NCBI RefSeq assembly: GCF_000187245.1
Contig: NC_027862.1
Location: 868,001 to 932,000 of the forward strand
DNA from: Ogataea parapolymorpha DL-1
Lineage: Eukaryota > Ascomycota > Pichiomycetes > Pichiales > Pichiaceae
Direction of reading: 5' to 3'
DNA: 64,000 nucleotides
Below are positions 7,945-18,084 of this stretch, in pieces. The position numbers and the translations under genes are program-made. Below the pieces are notes generated by a model that was not told the DNA's origin, did no database searches, and saw nothing but the letters and a program-made list of their open reading frames with translations. Position 1 is the stretch's first letter. Every line of letters begins with the position of its first letter.

Positions 7945-10314
7945 ATGGAAAAAATTAACGTCCTTGTCGTGGGAAACGGAGGTCGTGAACATGCTCTGGT
8001 GTGGAAGCTGGCCCAATCGCCATGGGCCAAGCACATATTTGTCGCTCCTGGAAACGGTGGCTTTTCGAAGCTTGATAATGTCACCTCTGTCCCTATCGGA
8101 TCCTCCCCTTCTGACTTTGGTTCATTGGTTGACTTTGCCACCAAGCACAACGTTGGCCTTGTCATACCTGGCCCAGAGCAGCCACTGGTTGATGGCATCA
8201 CTACGTGGTTTCAGAAAGCTGGTATTCCAGTTTTTGGCCCTAGTGCAAAAGCTGCCAGAATGGAAGGATCCAAGACCTTTTCTAAAGATTTTATGAAAAA
8301 ACACAACATTCCTACTGCCAGATATGAGAACTTCACCGATTATGAGGCTGCCAAACAGTATATCGCCAATTCCAGCCATAACTTAGTTATCAAAGCTTCA
8401 GGAATCGCTGCTGGGAAAGGTGTTTTGATCCCAGCCAACAAACAGGAAGCTTACGAAGCAATTAAAGAAATCATGGTAAACAGACAATTTGGCTCTGCCG
8501 GTGACGAAGTTGTCATCGAGGAATTCCTTGAGGGAGACGAGCTATCCATTCTATGTATCAGCGATGGGTACTCCTTTGTTGATCTTCCTCCTGCTCAAGA
8601 TCACAAACGTATTGGCGATGGAGACACTGGCCTGAATACCGGAGGAATGGGTGCTTACTCGCCTGCCCCTATTGGCACCCCATCGCTGCTGGAGAAGATC
8701 AGAAAGAATATTTTGAAACCAACAATCGACGGAATGAGAAAAGACGGCTACCCAATGGTCGGATGTTTGTTCGTTGGTATCATGGTGACTCCTGATGGTG
8801 ATCCAAAAGTTCTTGAATACAATGTGCGGTTTGGGGATCCGGAGACCCAGACTGTGCTGCCGTTACTAAAATCTGACCTTCTAGAACTGATGTTGGCCAC
8901 TGTTGAACATCGTCTTGATAGTGTCGACTTCCAGGTCCACGCTGACAAGTACAGTACCACAGTTGTTGTTGCTGCTGGTGGATATCCCGAGTCTTATAGG
9001 AAGGGAGACGAGATCACCGTTAAGGAGCCGTTGCCAGAAAACACGTTTATCTTCCATGCTGGTACTAAAGAAGAGAACGGCAAAATTGTCACTGCAGGTG
9101 GCCGTGTAATTGCTGCGACTGCCATCGCCGACACTTTGGAAGAAGCTGTCAAGAAGGCCTACGTTGGTGTCGACCATATCTCGTTCAAGGACAAATACAA
9201 CAGAACTGACATTGCTCATCGTGCGTTCAGGGAAAAGCCAAAAAACAAAGTTTCGATTACCTACGAGGATGCTGGTGTTTCTGTTGATGCTGGAAACCAA
9301 TTGGTGGAGAAAATTAAAAAGAGCGTCAAATCCACCAAGAGACCTGGTGCGGACTCGGAGATTGGCGGGTTTGGAGGTCTATTCGATCTGCAGAGAGCAG
9401 GATACACGGACATCAACAACACGCTTCTTGTGGCGGCTACAGACGGTGTTGGAACGAAGCTTAGAGTTGCCCAGATCATGGATATTCATAACACCGTTGG
9501 TATCGACCTCGTGGCGATGAATGTCAACGACTTGGTTGTTCAGGGTGCTGAACCACTGATGTTCTTGGACTACTTTGCAACTGCTCATTTGGATATCAAA
9601 GTTGCGGCCGATTTTGTGGAAGGAGTCGCTAATGGTTGCAAATTATCGGGCTGTGCCCTTGTTGGCGGCGAGACCAGTGAGATGCCTGGAATGTACGCAC
9701 CTGGTCATTACGACACCAACGGAACTGCCGTCGGAGCAGTTCTCAAAGAGGATATATTGCCCAAGAAGGATAAGATGAACGCCGGTGACGTTCTTCTTGG
9801 AATTGCCTCAGACGGTGTGCACTCAAACGGGTTTTCGCTGATCAGAAAGATCATTGAGACTACCGACTACAAATACACAGACCCTGCACCATGGAACCCG
9901 AAGTCGACGATCGGCGAGGAAGTTTTGATCCCAACCAGAATTTACGTCAAGCAACTGCTTCCTGCTACCAGAAGGGGCCTGATTCTTGGACTTGCTCATA
10001 TAACTGGAGGAGGACTTGTTGAGAATATTCCAAGAGCAATCCCTGAAGATTTGAGTGCAGAGGTTGACATGTCTACTTGGAACGTTCCTGAGATTTTCAA
10101 GTGGCTGGGAAAGACCGGAGGAGTGCCAATTAACGATATATTGAAGACTCTGAACATGGGTATTGGTATGGTGGCCATTGTGAAGCCAGAGAATGTGGAA
10201 GAGGTCACCAAGGTCCTTAAGGAGGCTGGAGAGACCGTCTACACCATTGGAAAGCTTGTTGAGCGCAAAGATTTGCCTGGATGCACTATTAAAAATAGTG
10301 AAGACTTGTATTAG
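7945..10314 (+). CDS. ADE5,7: Bifunctional GAR synthetase / AIR synthetase (purine synthesis)
   Basis: The protein has 789 aa. The ATG at 7945 begins MEKINVLVVGNGGREHA, the usual GAR synthetase N-terminus, so an upstream TTG extension was dropped. Residues 1 to about 425 are the ATP-grasp GARS domain (GPSAKAARMEGSK, NVRFGDPETQ). From about 445 to the end is the AIRS domain (DGVGTKLRVAQ, GGETSEMPGMY, HITGGGLVENIPR). It catalyses steps 2 and 5 of de novo IMP synthesis in the cytosol. The fused arrangement is the normal fungal form and the length matches the S. cerevisiae enzyme (about 800 aa). It lies 109 bp after SGS1 in the same direction; no Gcn4/Bas1-type TGACTC site was seen in that gap. 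Confidence 0.97.
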   Translation: MEKINVLVVGNGGREHALVWKLAQSPWAKHIFVAPGNGGFSKLDNVTSVPIGSSPSDFGSLVDFATKHNVGLVIPGPEQPLVDGITTWFQKAGIPVFGPSAKAARMEGSKTFSKDFMKKHNIPTARYENFTDYEAAKQYIANSSHNLVIKASGIAAGKGVLIPANKQEAYEAIKEIMVNRQFGSAGDEVVIEEFLEGDELSILCISDGYSFVDLPPAQDHKRIGDGDTGLNTGGMGAYSPAPIGTPSLLEKIRKNILKPTIDGMRKDGYPMVGCLFVGIMVTPDGDPKVLEYNVRFGDPETQTVLPLLKSDLLELMLATVEHRLDSVDFQVHADKYSTTVVVAAGGYPESYRKGDEITVKEPLPENTFIFHAGTKEENGKIVTAGGRVIAATAIADTLEEAVKKAYVGVDHISFKDKYNRTDIAHRAFREKPKNKVSITYEDAGVSVDAGNQLVEKIKKSVKSTKRPGADSEIGGFGGLFDLQRAGYTDINNTLLVAATDGVGTKLRVAQIMDIHNTVGIDLVAMNVNDLVVQGAEPLMFLDYFATAHLDIKVAADFVEGVANGCKLSGCALVGGETSEMPGMYAPGHYDTNGTAVGAVLKEDILPKKDKMNAGDVLLGIASDGVHSNGFSLIRKIIETTDYKYTDPAPWNPKSTIGEEVLIPTRIYVKQLLPATRRGLILGLAHITGGGLVENIPRAIPEDLSAEVDMSTWNVPEIFKWLGKTGGVPINDILKTLNMGIGMVAIVKPENVEEVTKVLKEAGETVYTIGKLVERKDLPGCTIKNSEDLY

Positions 10315-10557
10315 ATAAAAATAGCCATGAAATTTTCTCATTCTTGTAGTGTACTTGCCATTCTCTTCCACGTGCGGTCAAGAAAAAATTTTTAAAAAAG
10401 ATTCAGCACTTGGTAATAAATGAGCATTGACAGCTAGTGGCCAAGACCGCCAGCGAATACGAAATTTTCAACTGTGAAATTCCGGGTGATAAGCTTATAC
10501 TGCATGTCAAAAAAGGAGCCTCCATAACTTAGTCGTATCAGAGAATATTATATCAAC

Positions 10558-12738
10558 ATGTCTGACCGCGGTTCTTCCAGATCCCATTCTCCAGCGATGT
10601 CTGTGACCTCTTCAAAGGATGTTGCGTCCATGCATTCCAGCATTAGTGGTGATTCGCGTTTGAACGATCACAGGCATCAGAACATGACTCTTCCAGTCAA
10701 ACATGATTCCAAACATTACCAAGCGGAGGGCTCGCGGCCCACCCGTGTTGCGCCACATCGCTCTAGCGTTGTGGAAAGACCAGGACTGAATGAGCCTGTG
10801 GCAAGAAAGCCAGACCAGTTACTGGACTCTAGTGAATTGAGAGACAGGATGGTAGCCATCGATGATGACGAAGATGACTTCGCCATCAAGATTCCCTCCC
10901 AAATGCCTCCGGTCCAGCAACGCCGGCGTTCTACCCGTTCCCGCTCCTTTGGTGAGCATGTTAAATCGCTTATCAAGCCTCGTGAGGAATCTTTCTCCGG
11001 AGGCATTTTATTACCATCTAACCATCCGAACACGGACAAAAACATTACCATTTCTTCCAATAGCAACCTCGCTCGTACCATTTCCAAGGCTAGCACCAGA
11101 AGCGACAGATCTAGAAGACGTCCTAGTAATAGCAACATCAAAGAAAAGGACAGCGACAATGACAGCGACAGAGACTCGCATGCCTCCAATGACTCGCAAG
11201 AGACAGAGGAAGATGTGTGTTTTCCGATGGTCCCTGAACACATTCGTATCCGTGGTATTGACTTTGACGAGATCGAGGAATTCATCAAAGAGCAGAGGGA
11301 GGAAAATGAGACCTTCATGAAGAGAGAAGAGGATCTTAGACAAGACAACTACGCGTCCAGGGCAACTGGTTCTGAAAAATTCAGCACCGCAGCGCTGAAA
11401 TATACTCCACGCCCTGATGAAAAGGACTCTTCGGGAAGCAAGGACACTTACGCTGTCACCGACAGCAGTGACAGCGAAGGCAATGGTGTTACTTTTGAGA
11501 AACAGTTCCCTACCAAGGAGTCTGCTCCTCCAGACAGATTTAGCTTTTTCTCGTCTGAGGACGAGGAAACGATTCACGCTCCAGATATTCCCTCCCTGGT
11601 TCCTCCTGGAACTCCCTTCCAGAGCCTATTCCAGCAGGAGGAGGCAATTTGGTGGCTCGACTGCGTTTGTCCGACAGACAATGAGATGAAAATGTTGGCC
11701 AAGGCTTTTGGCATTCATCCCTTGACTGCAGAAGATATCCGGATGCAGGAGACCCGTGAAAAAGTGGAGCTCTTCAAGAACTACTATTTCGTCTGTTTCC
11801 ACACGTTTGAGACTGATAGTGAGAGTGAAGATTTCCTTGAACCTATCAATGTGTATATCGTTGTGTTCCGCAATGGTATACTCACGTTCCACTTCTCTCC
11901 AATATCTCATCCGGCAAACGTCAGAAGGAGAGTGAGACAGTTGAAAGATTATGTTAATGTGAGCGCCGACTGGCTCTGCTATGCCTTGATCGATGACATC
12001 ACTGATGGATTTGCTCCTGTAATCCACGCCATCGAGTACGAGGCAGACGCCATTGAGGATTCTGTCTTCCTGTCCCGTGAAAGCGAGTTTGGAACAATGC
12101 TGTTCAAAATTGGAGAGAGCAGACGCAAGGTCATGACACTGATGAGGTTGCTACAGGGCAAAGCCGACGTTATCAAGATGTTTGCCAAACGGTGCCAGGA
12201 CGAAGCCTTGACTTCACAAAACGCAGCACAGCCACGTGGAGACATTGCTCTGTTCTTGGGTGATATTCAGGACCATATCATTACTATGTTTCAATCGCTG
12301 TTATCCTATGAAAAGATTTTCAGCCGCTCTCATTCCAATTACCTGGCCCAATTGCAAGTCGAGTCCTTCTACTCTAACAATAAGGTAACCGAGCTGCTCT
12401 CGAAGGTGACTTTGTTGGGTACCATTCTTGTGCCTTTGAACTTGATTACGGGTCTTTTCGGAATGAATGTCAGGGTTCCAGGACAGGATGTCAATAATTA
12501 CCATTGGTTTGGCGGTATTATAGGATTTATTGTTTTCGTGGTGTGTGCGGCCGGTTTGGGATCTGCTTACTATCTGCGCCTGCTTAGGAGAGATCCGTCT
12601 GATATGAGACTCACGACCAAGTCGATCAGAAGCTTTCATTTCGGACATCGGCGTAACACGGATCCCGTGAGAGGCCGCAGTAATCGGTCTATGGTGAGCC
12701 TTCCATCTAAGTTCACCCGATATGCTGGAGATTGGTAG
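10558..12738 (+). CDS. ALR1: CorA-type Mg2+ transporter of the ALR/MNR2 family
   Basis: The protein has 726 aa. A Ser-rich, disordered N-terminal half (about 330 residues, with acidic and basic runs) precedes the CorA domain. That domain carries the ALR signatures DWLCYALIDDITDGFAPV and the pore motif GMN (G635-M636-N637) between two C-terminal membrane segments. A cytosolic basic tail of about 60 residues ends in FTRYAGDW. The family forms pentameric channels for Mg2+ uptake at the plasma membrane (ALR1/ALR2) or release from the vacuole (MNR2). The tail and DWLCYALIDD block look more like ALR1/ALR2, but the paralogue is not certain. Confidence 0.85.
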   Translation: MSDRGSSRSHSPAMSVTSSKDVASMHSSISGDSRLNDHRHQNMTLPVKHDSKHYQAEGSRPTRVAPHRSSVVERPGLNEPVARKPDQLLDSSELRDRMVAIDDDEDDFAIKIPSQMPPVQQRRRSTRSRSFGEHVKSLIKPREESFSGGILLPSNHPNTDKNITISSNSNLARTISKASTRSDRSRRRPSNSNIKEKDSDNDSDRDSHASNDSQETEEDVCFPMVPEHIRIRGIDFDEIEEFIKEQREENETFMKREEDLRQDNYASRATGSEKFSTAALKYTPRPDEKDSSGSKDTYAVTDSSDSEGNGVTFEKQFPTKESAPPDRFSFFSSEDEETIHAPDIPSLVPPGTPFQSLFQQEEAIWWLDCVCPTDNEMKMLAKAFGIHPLTAEDIRMQETREKVELFKNYYFVCFHTFETDSESEDFLEPINVYIVVFRNGILTFHFSPISHPANVRRRVRQLKDYVNVSADWLCYALIDDITDGFAPVIHAIEYEADAIEDSVFLSRESEFGTMLFKIGESRRKVMTLMRLLQGKADVIKMFAKRCQDEALTSQNAAQPRGDIALFLGDIQDHIITMFQSLLSYEKIFSRSHSNYLAQLQVESFYSNNKVTELLSKVTLLGTILVPLNLITGLFGMNVRVPGQDVNNYHWFGGIIGFIVFVVCAAGLGSAYYLRLLRRDPSDMRLTTKSIRSFHFGHRRNTDPVRGRSNRSMVSLPSKFTRYAGDW

Positions 12739-12819
12739 ATTGTATAATAATAGAATATAAAAGAAAAAATAATACAAAAAATAATAATATTGAGAATAGC
12801 TTATCAACCCATATCATAC

Positions 12820-14580
12820 ATGAGGTCACGCTGTGTGTTTAGTTTTACGTGTCTATTGACACTGGTGCTGGGCGGCTCACTAGAGGAGGTAGATCAGCGT
12901 TTTTTGACAGAAGGGGCTTCGCTTCAAATCCTTCAAGAATACGATGCCATATTGAACGATCTTCGAAAAACTGATCCTCAAGATCCTACGATATCCAATG
13001 TGTTGTATAAGCATGGGCTAGTCAACTTCTCTCTTAAGCGAGACAAATTGGCTTTACAGGATTTTGAATACTGTCTTGATATCAATCCAAATCACCAGGG
13101 GTGTTTAGACCGACTGCGAGAACTATGTATCGAGATGGGTGAGTACGATGAGGCAGAGGCGCGAGGAATCAATGTGGATGAATACAAGCAAATGGAGCAA
13201 GCCGTGGTAATACTACACAACAAGAACAGATACACAGAAAGCATAGAAAAGGCACAGGAGCTCATTAACATCTCCCCACTGAACATGAGAGTGAGAGCCA
13301 TAATTATTGACTGCTTGAAAAAATCCAAACTAGATTTTGCACAGAAGGTTCAGCTTCTAGCCGACCAGTATGGCGTACTCGTCAACAACGACAGGTCTCT
13401 CGAAAACTATGTGGATCTCTTTGATTTACAATTTTTTGGCAAGGCCACGGACATCAGCAGCTGCTCCAAAGTGTTGAAAACTTGTCTAAAGTACGACAAT
13501 GATTTTAAGGAATGCCGCGAGCGGACTAAGATGACGGTCAAAATGAGCAAATTCTTTGACTTGTATGAGCAGATTTCCATTTATTACTCATATCTATATT
13601 TAGACGAGGGTGATTTGAAGCGTTTGGAGGACTTGGAACCATCGGACGATGTATGGAGACAATTGCACGAGCTGATATTTGGGAAAATCAAGGTGCGTGG
13701 CCAGGAGAATCTACTTGGTGTTGATATTTCCAAACACCGTACCAATCTGGACATGCTGGTAGAGTTGACTGTGAAAGCGCTTGAACGGTTTGGGTTTTCG
13801 AAGCAGGAGATCCTGGACCACTCACCGTTTCTCCGCGAACTTGCTCGTATGGCCAAGGAGTCCTGTATCCGCACAGGAAAGCCATACAAAAATAAGCTAG
13901 ACTACAAGGACGAAATTCTACCGGAGCAGTTTGCGGAAGTGGACAAGCTGCTGCGCAAAAAAAAGTACGCCGAGGCAAAGCACAAGCTGGACGCCATGCG
14001 TGGCGGTTTCAAAAAGAGCTCGTTATGGAAACAGAGAAACGAACAGCTGCTCAAGTTCAGGGAGAATGAGCAGAGACAGAGAGCCAGGCAGCAGCAACAA
14101 AAGCAGTACCAGCAGTATCAGCAGTATCAGCAATATCAGCAGAACCAGCAGTATCAGCAGAACCAGCAACCGCCTCCACAAAGAGCTCCGGATGGCATGG
14201 ATCCTTATAAAGTGTTGGGAGTCTCAAAAACTGCTGATGATGCAGAAATTAGGAAAGCATACAGAGAGAAAATGAAGCAGAATCATCCGGATAAGATGAA
14301 AAATTCCAACCTTTCGCAAGAGGAAATTGAGCAGAAGGTGGCTGAGATCAACAATGCCTACGAGATCCTGTCGGATGCGGAATCGAAACAACAATACGAC
14401 CAGCAATCAAGTGGAAACCATGGGCAGGGCTTTGCAGGTCAACAATTTCGTCCCCCTAATGCAGGCGGCGGCGCCTTCTTTCAGGGGGAACCATTCGGAT
14501 TTAATTTCCACTTTGACTCATTCGGTCAGAATGGGGCCAAGCGCGGCTACAAAGTAAAGAGAAAAGGCGGTAGGGGCTGA
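12820..14580 (+). CDS. JEM1: ER J-domain co-chaperone with TPR-like repeats, Jem1-like
   Basis: The protein has 586 aa from the ATG at 12820, which starts a clear signal peptide (MRSRC, then FSFTCLLTLVLGG). Residues 30-450 are helical TPR-like repeats resembling DNAJC3/P58IPK and yeast Jem1. A Gln/Tyr-rich spacer (about 425-452) leads to the J domain at 460-530, with the HPD motif at 489-491. A Gly/Phe-rich, basic tail follows. J-proteins of this type stimulate the ER Hsp70 Kar2, in Jem1's case for nuclear fusion and ER-associated degradation. No HDEL-type retention signal is present. DNAJC3-like naming would fit equally well. Confidence 0.8.
   Translation: MRSRCVFSFTCLLTLVLGGSLEEVDQRFLTEGASLQILQEYDAILNDLRKTDPQDPTISNVLYKHGLVNFSLKRDKLALQDFEYCLDINPNHQGCLDRLRELCIEMGEYDEAEARGINVDEYKQMEQAVVILHNKNRYTESIEKAQELINISPLNMRVRAIIIDCLKKSKLDFAQKVQLLADQYGVLVNNDRSLENYVDLFDLQFFGKATDISSCSKVLKTCLKYDNDFKECRERTKMTVKMSKFFDLYEQISIYYSYLYLDEGDLKRLEDLEPSDDVWRQLHELIFGKIKVRGQENLLGVDISKHRTNLDMLVELTVKALERFGFSKQEILDHSPFLRELARMAKESCIRTGKPYKNKLDYKDEILPEQFAEVDKLLRKKKYAEAKHKLDAMRGGFKKSSLWKQRNEQLLKFRENEQRQRARQQQQKQYQQYQQYQQYQQNQQYQQNQQPPPQRAPDGMDPYKVLGVSKTADDAEIRKAYREKMKQNHPDKMKNSNLSQEEIEQKVAEINNAYEILSDAESKQQYDQQSSGNHGQGFAGQQFRPPNAGGGAFFQGEPFGFNFHFDSFGQNGAKRGYKVKRKGGRG
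14088..14172 (+). repeat. CAG/CAGTAT coding repeat in the Jem1-like gene
   Basis: Imperfect tandem units of CAGTAT and CAGCAGTAT encode a Gln/Tyr (QQYQQYQQ) run between the TPR region and the J domain. It is in frame and uninterrupted. Such tracts often vary in length between strains. Confidence 0.85.
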
Positions 14581-14727
14581 AATATTCGCCAACATTTAGA
14601 CCGTAATTTTTCGGGCGCAGACACCTCGAGCCAGTAATTTCCGATACGAGCTATATGAAAAAATTATAGCGTGATCTGGGGGCGAATAAATACCACATCA
14701 AATCTTCTGCATCTTATTTTCAGTAAT

Positions 14728-16599
14728 ATGTTTAGATCGCTCACCTCGAATTCCCTTAAGCAGGGACAAAGGGTGTCGACCAAAGCCTTACAGCATCAGC
14801 CATCACCTCAGACAAGACTCTTGAATAGTCTTGTCGAGCAACAGGGCTCGGGCCAGTCTTTTAGCTCGAAGAAATATAATTCCACTGTTATCCCACACCA
14901 ACAGAGAAACGTGGGGAACTACACCGTGGCACCCCACGAGCTTTCTAACAACAACTGGCGTTCATATACCCCAGAAGACTCGAGTACTCATCGGGATCTG
15001 CTTGCGTTTGACCAGTGCTTGTTGCAGAACTCCACTTACGATTTGGCTACCGGCCGCATAAGCGGCGGGGTTGACAATTTTTGGGCAGCCGTTAAAAAAA
15101 TCATCCCCTTGTATCGGTCTCTCGTCCACACCGGGGAGCTAGACGAGAAGAGAATGGGGGAGTTTGTCTCGTTGCTTAGAAACGGACTGAGAATCCATAG
15201 ACTTGAACTGTCAAAGCTCAAGAAAAACTTGGACAAGGATTCCACGAATCCGATCAAGAATATTCATTATCTTCTTACATGTGCCATTAGAGAAGTTTCT
15301 TACAACTTACTCGACGGCTCCATTACCTTGAATGCTCACGGTCTGACCCATCTATTCAAGGCTTACAAGGATCTGGGCTTTACCTTTGAAGCTGTTCACA
15401 TTTGGGAGACTGGTAAGAGCAACCCAAAGCTTTACCATTTGTTCACTTCCGAGCCTGTCTTGGGATCGATTTTTCCATTTTTGGTCGAGAGTGGGGACTT
15501 TAATTTCGAGGAGGTTTGGAGCATGTATGAGAAGATCAAGGCAGGCAAGGGCCGAAATGAAAAACTGCACAATGAATTGCAAGTGGGCATGATCAGGGTT
15601 TGTCTGTTCAAGGGACGTACCCAGGATGCGTTGAATGTCTTTCAACAGCTGTCTTCCGACGTCTATTCGAGGTTCATTTCCAAAGGTATCGATCCTCCTA
15701 TCAATGTCAAGAGCTATATGACCATGGCTCACTTATCATTCATCGGCTTCAGCAAAGATATTGACACTGCAGATGTGTTTTTCAAAGATGCCGTTAATGA
15801 AAGCATGCCTTATCTGACGCCTCTCCAACTGAATTTTGTCAAGAAGTACCTCGCCAACACTTGGGAAGTGACCCAGGATTTTGAGAAAGTCAAAAGTATC
15901 TGGCTGACAACATGGAAGGACTACGAAACAAAAAAGACTTCGAACTCGTCTGTCTCGTCCTCCTTGAATGACTCGTTCTTATCGATCTTTTTTGCGAAGA
16001 ATCCGGAATTTTCAGAACCGGTTTTCCTCGAGTTGCAACAGCTCATTGCTGACTACACATCGATAAGGCAGATTGACGAGCCTTTCGTTAACGTGTTGCT
16101 TTCTAAGAGTACCATCTGGCGCAATGCTCGCACTTTAGAATACATCTTCAAAATAGCACAGGACAATGACTTTTCAAAAACGAACGTCTTTTACAGATGT
16201 TGCCTGAAGGCATGCGGTACGGTTGACATTGGTGCTGAGCAGATTTTAATATTATTCAGACAATTACTCAGCTTGAATGCCTCCACCGGAATGAAGTATA
16301 TCGCTCATGCAGACTGGATCGCATTGAGGGACGCTACAATCAATTCTCAACAGTTGTACACTTTCAGTGATCCAAACTCCCGAATTGATATTTACTTCAA
16401 ACTTTGGAAACTGTGTGCCCCATACTTCATTTCCTTGGCAAACTTCAAGAACTACATTTACAAAGATATCAGGCTTAATTACAATTACTCTCAGATTTTC
16501 CAGCAGATGCCAAATATCAAAACGGACATTGAAGTTCCTGAAATCACCTTATTTAATAGAAACGTCGCGATCGACTCTTATATCGGCTACGCATACTAG
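14728..16599 (+). CDS. RMD9: Mitochondrial RNA-processing protein of the RMD9 (PPR-like) family
   Basis: The protein has 623 aa from the ATG at 14728; an upstream GTG extension was dropped. The N-terminus is a typical mitochondrial presequence (MFRSLTSNSLKQGQR, no acidic residues). The rest is all-helical and resembles pentatricopeptide-type solenoids, with Rmd9-like blocks such as FKLWKLCAPYFISLANFKNYI near the C-terminus. Rmd9 binds a dodecamer at the 3' ends of mitochondrial mRNAs and stabilises them. Length matches the S. cerevisiae protein (about 646 aa). The assignment comes from recalled similarity, not an alignment. Confidence 0.65.
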   Translation: MFRSLTSNSLKQGQRVSTKALQHQPSPQTRLLNSLVEQQGSGQSFSSKKYNSTVIPHQQRNVGNYTVAPHELSNNNWRSYTPEDSSTHRDLLAFDQCLLQNSTYDLATGRISGGVDNFWAAVKKIIPLYRSLVHTGELDEKRMGEFVSLLRNGLRIHRLELSKLKKNLDKDSTNPIKNIHYLLTCAIREVSYNLLDGSITLNAHGLTHLFKAYKDLGFTFEAVHIWETGKSNPKLYHLFTSEPVLGSIFPFLVESGDFNFEEVWSMYEKIKAGKGRNEKLHNELQVGMIRVCLFKGRTQDALNVFQQLSSDVYSRFISKGIDPPINVKSYMTMAHLSFIGFSKDIDTADVFFKDAVNESMPYLTPLQLNFVKKYLANTWEVTQDFEKVKSIWLTTWKDYETKKTSNSSVSSSLNDSFLSIFFAKNPEFSEPVFLELQQLIADYTSIRQIDEPFVNVLLSKSTIWRNARTLEYIFKIAQDNDFSKTNVFYRCCLKACGTVDIGAEQILILFRQLLSLNASTGMKYIAHADWIALRDATINSQQLYTFSDPNSRIDIYFKLWKLCAPYFISLANFKNYIYKDIRLNYNYSQIFQQMPNIKTDIEVPEITLFNRNVAIDSYIGYAY

Positions 16600-16680
16600 G
16601 TTGGAAGGATACGGATATAATTAGGGATTTTATATGACTTATAAATAATGATATATACTAATGATAATGTGAATAACAAT

Positions 16681-17985
16681 TTAAACTATTGTGATCGAGC
16701 TAATCCTGTTGCCGTCAATGAGGATTTCAAAGAGACACCTCCCATATCCAAAAAGCTTTGTCAATCCCCAGTTCTTGTATTCTTCGTTTTCTTCTGCGTT
16801 CGCGCTGGATGTACTTTCGTCCTCTACGGATGTGCTGCTGTCAAAATTGTCCTCGTAATCGATAACTTCAAAGGCGTTATCAGAATTTATACTGAAAGAG
16901 TTGATTTCATACTCTTTCCTGTTTAAAAAGACAAATTTGTTTTTCAATTCACGGGGCAGAAGCATTTGGATTTCATCAAATCGCTGGTGGCTGTACACTG
17001 TGTCCGTTGAGGTCAGGGATTCAATCTTGAAATTAAGTTTCTCATATTTCAAAAACTCCAGAGAGTTCTCAACATTGCAATGTATTGTAATCTTTGCGAG
17101 GATACTTGACCCATTCTTGATCTCGTCAAGCACATAAATCAAATCCAGTCCGTACCGGAAGTAATTGTGGATTTTGTATATCTTAATTCCCTTAGAGCCA
17201 TAGCTGCTGATCTCTCTGTATTTTAACAGGGTATCGTCTGGGGGCCCCAATTTGGATGTCACCTCCTGCATAGTAGAAACTCCAATAACAAGAGTAATTT
17301 GGGCGTATTCGGGGATTGACACGCTCGGTCTCGCCTGCAAATCAACTGACGCGTAGCCTATGGTGTTTTGTGGAGCATGATTTGACGGGAACAGTTCAGA
17401 TAAATGACGGACTTTGTTAGTCATATTAGTATCCTCGATAACATCCCTTATTTTCTGAGCACCCTCGTGCCAGCTATCTCCCTTGAAGATGGTGATGGAA
17501 TAGCAATTAATATCATAGTTGTTGTTATTAAGAGTCCTAATCAGGTCGTCGCTGCCTTGATTCAGAGCCACACCCTCGATGTTGAACAAAAACGCAATGC
17601 CTGGATACGAGAGTCGGTAGCTCTTTGACGCTTCGTCCTTGGTTCCCGGATACGTCGGACCGAATATCTTGTTGTATATGTGCTTGAAGTGAAAGGAAGA
17701 CATAGATTCGCCTTTATATTTGTACTCGACTCCATAAGTGCCCACTTGGTTTATTTCAATAAGCAGCAAAACATGACTGCATGCATCAAACACGAGGTTG
17801 ATGTTCAACTTGGTCAGCTGAAGAATTGTAGTTTTTGAATCGTTGGCATAGATAAAGCGAATGTCATTGTGCATACCATGCTCACGGAGTAACAAGAATA
17901 TCTGATAAAGAGTCCTACCCAATTCAATAAATCCAAGCCCTTCAGACGGTTTAAGGTCCAAGGTGAATTTACAAAATGGAGCCAT
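16681..17985 (-). CDS. PHAF1/UPF0183 family protein (C16orf70-like)
   Basis: The protein has 434 aa with an ATG at 17985. It carries the UPF0183 signatures: an N-terminal LKPSEGLGFIELG block (like the family's LGNEQWEFTLG), INLVFDACSHVLLLIE, FGPTYPGTKDEA, YPGIAFLFNIE, and a C-terminal FGYGRCLFEI block. In animals PHAF1 pairs with BCAS3 and is recruited to forming autophagosomes through phosphoinositide binding; the yeast role is not established, to my knowledge. It is divergent from a Rab5 GTPase gene, with only 99 bp between the two start codons. An acidic Ser-rich insertion (about 375-400) precedes the last block. Confidence 0.8.
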   Translation of the reverse strand: MAPFCKFTLDLKPSEGLGFIELGRTLYQIFLLLREHGMHNDIRFIYANDSKTTILQLTKLNINLVFDACSHVLLLIEINQVGTYGVEYKYKGESMSSFHFKHIYNKIFGPTYPGTKDEASKSYRLSYPGIAFLFNIEGVALNQGSDDLIRTLNNNNYDINCYSITIFKGDSWHEGAQKIRDVIEDTNMTNKVRHLSELFPSNHAPQNTIGYASVDLQARPSVSIPEYAQITLVIGVSTMQEVTSKLGPPDDTLLKYREISSYGSKGIKIYKIHNYFRYGLDLIYVLDEIKNGSSILAKITIHCNVENSLEFLKYEKLNFKIESLTSTDTVYSHQRFDEIQMLLPRELKNKFVFLNRKEYEINSFSINSDNAFEVIDYEDNFDSSTSVEDESTSSANAEENEEYKNWGLTKLFGYGRCLFEILIDGNRISSITIV

Positions 17986-18084
17986 GTCACTGTCGTTAGA
18001 TAAAGATTATTCCCTTTTCTTTCCCCTAAATAAATCCTCGTGGATTATGTAAACTTACCGGCAGATAAAAATCTTATCTATAGA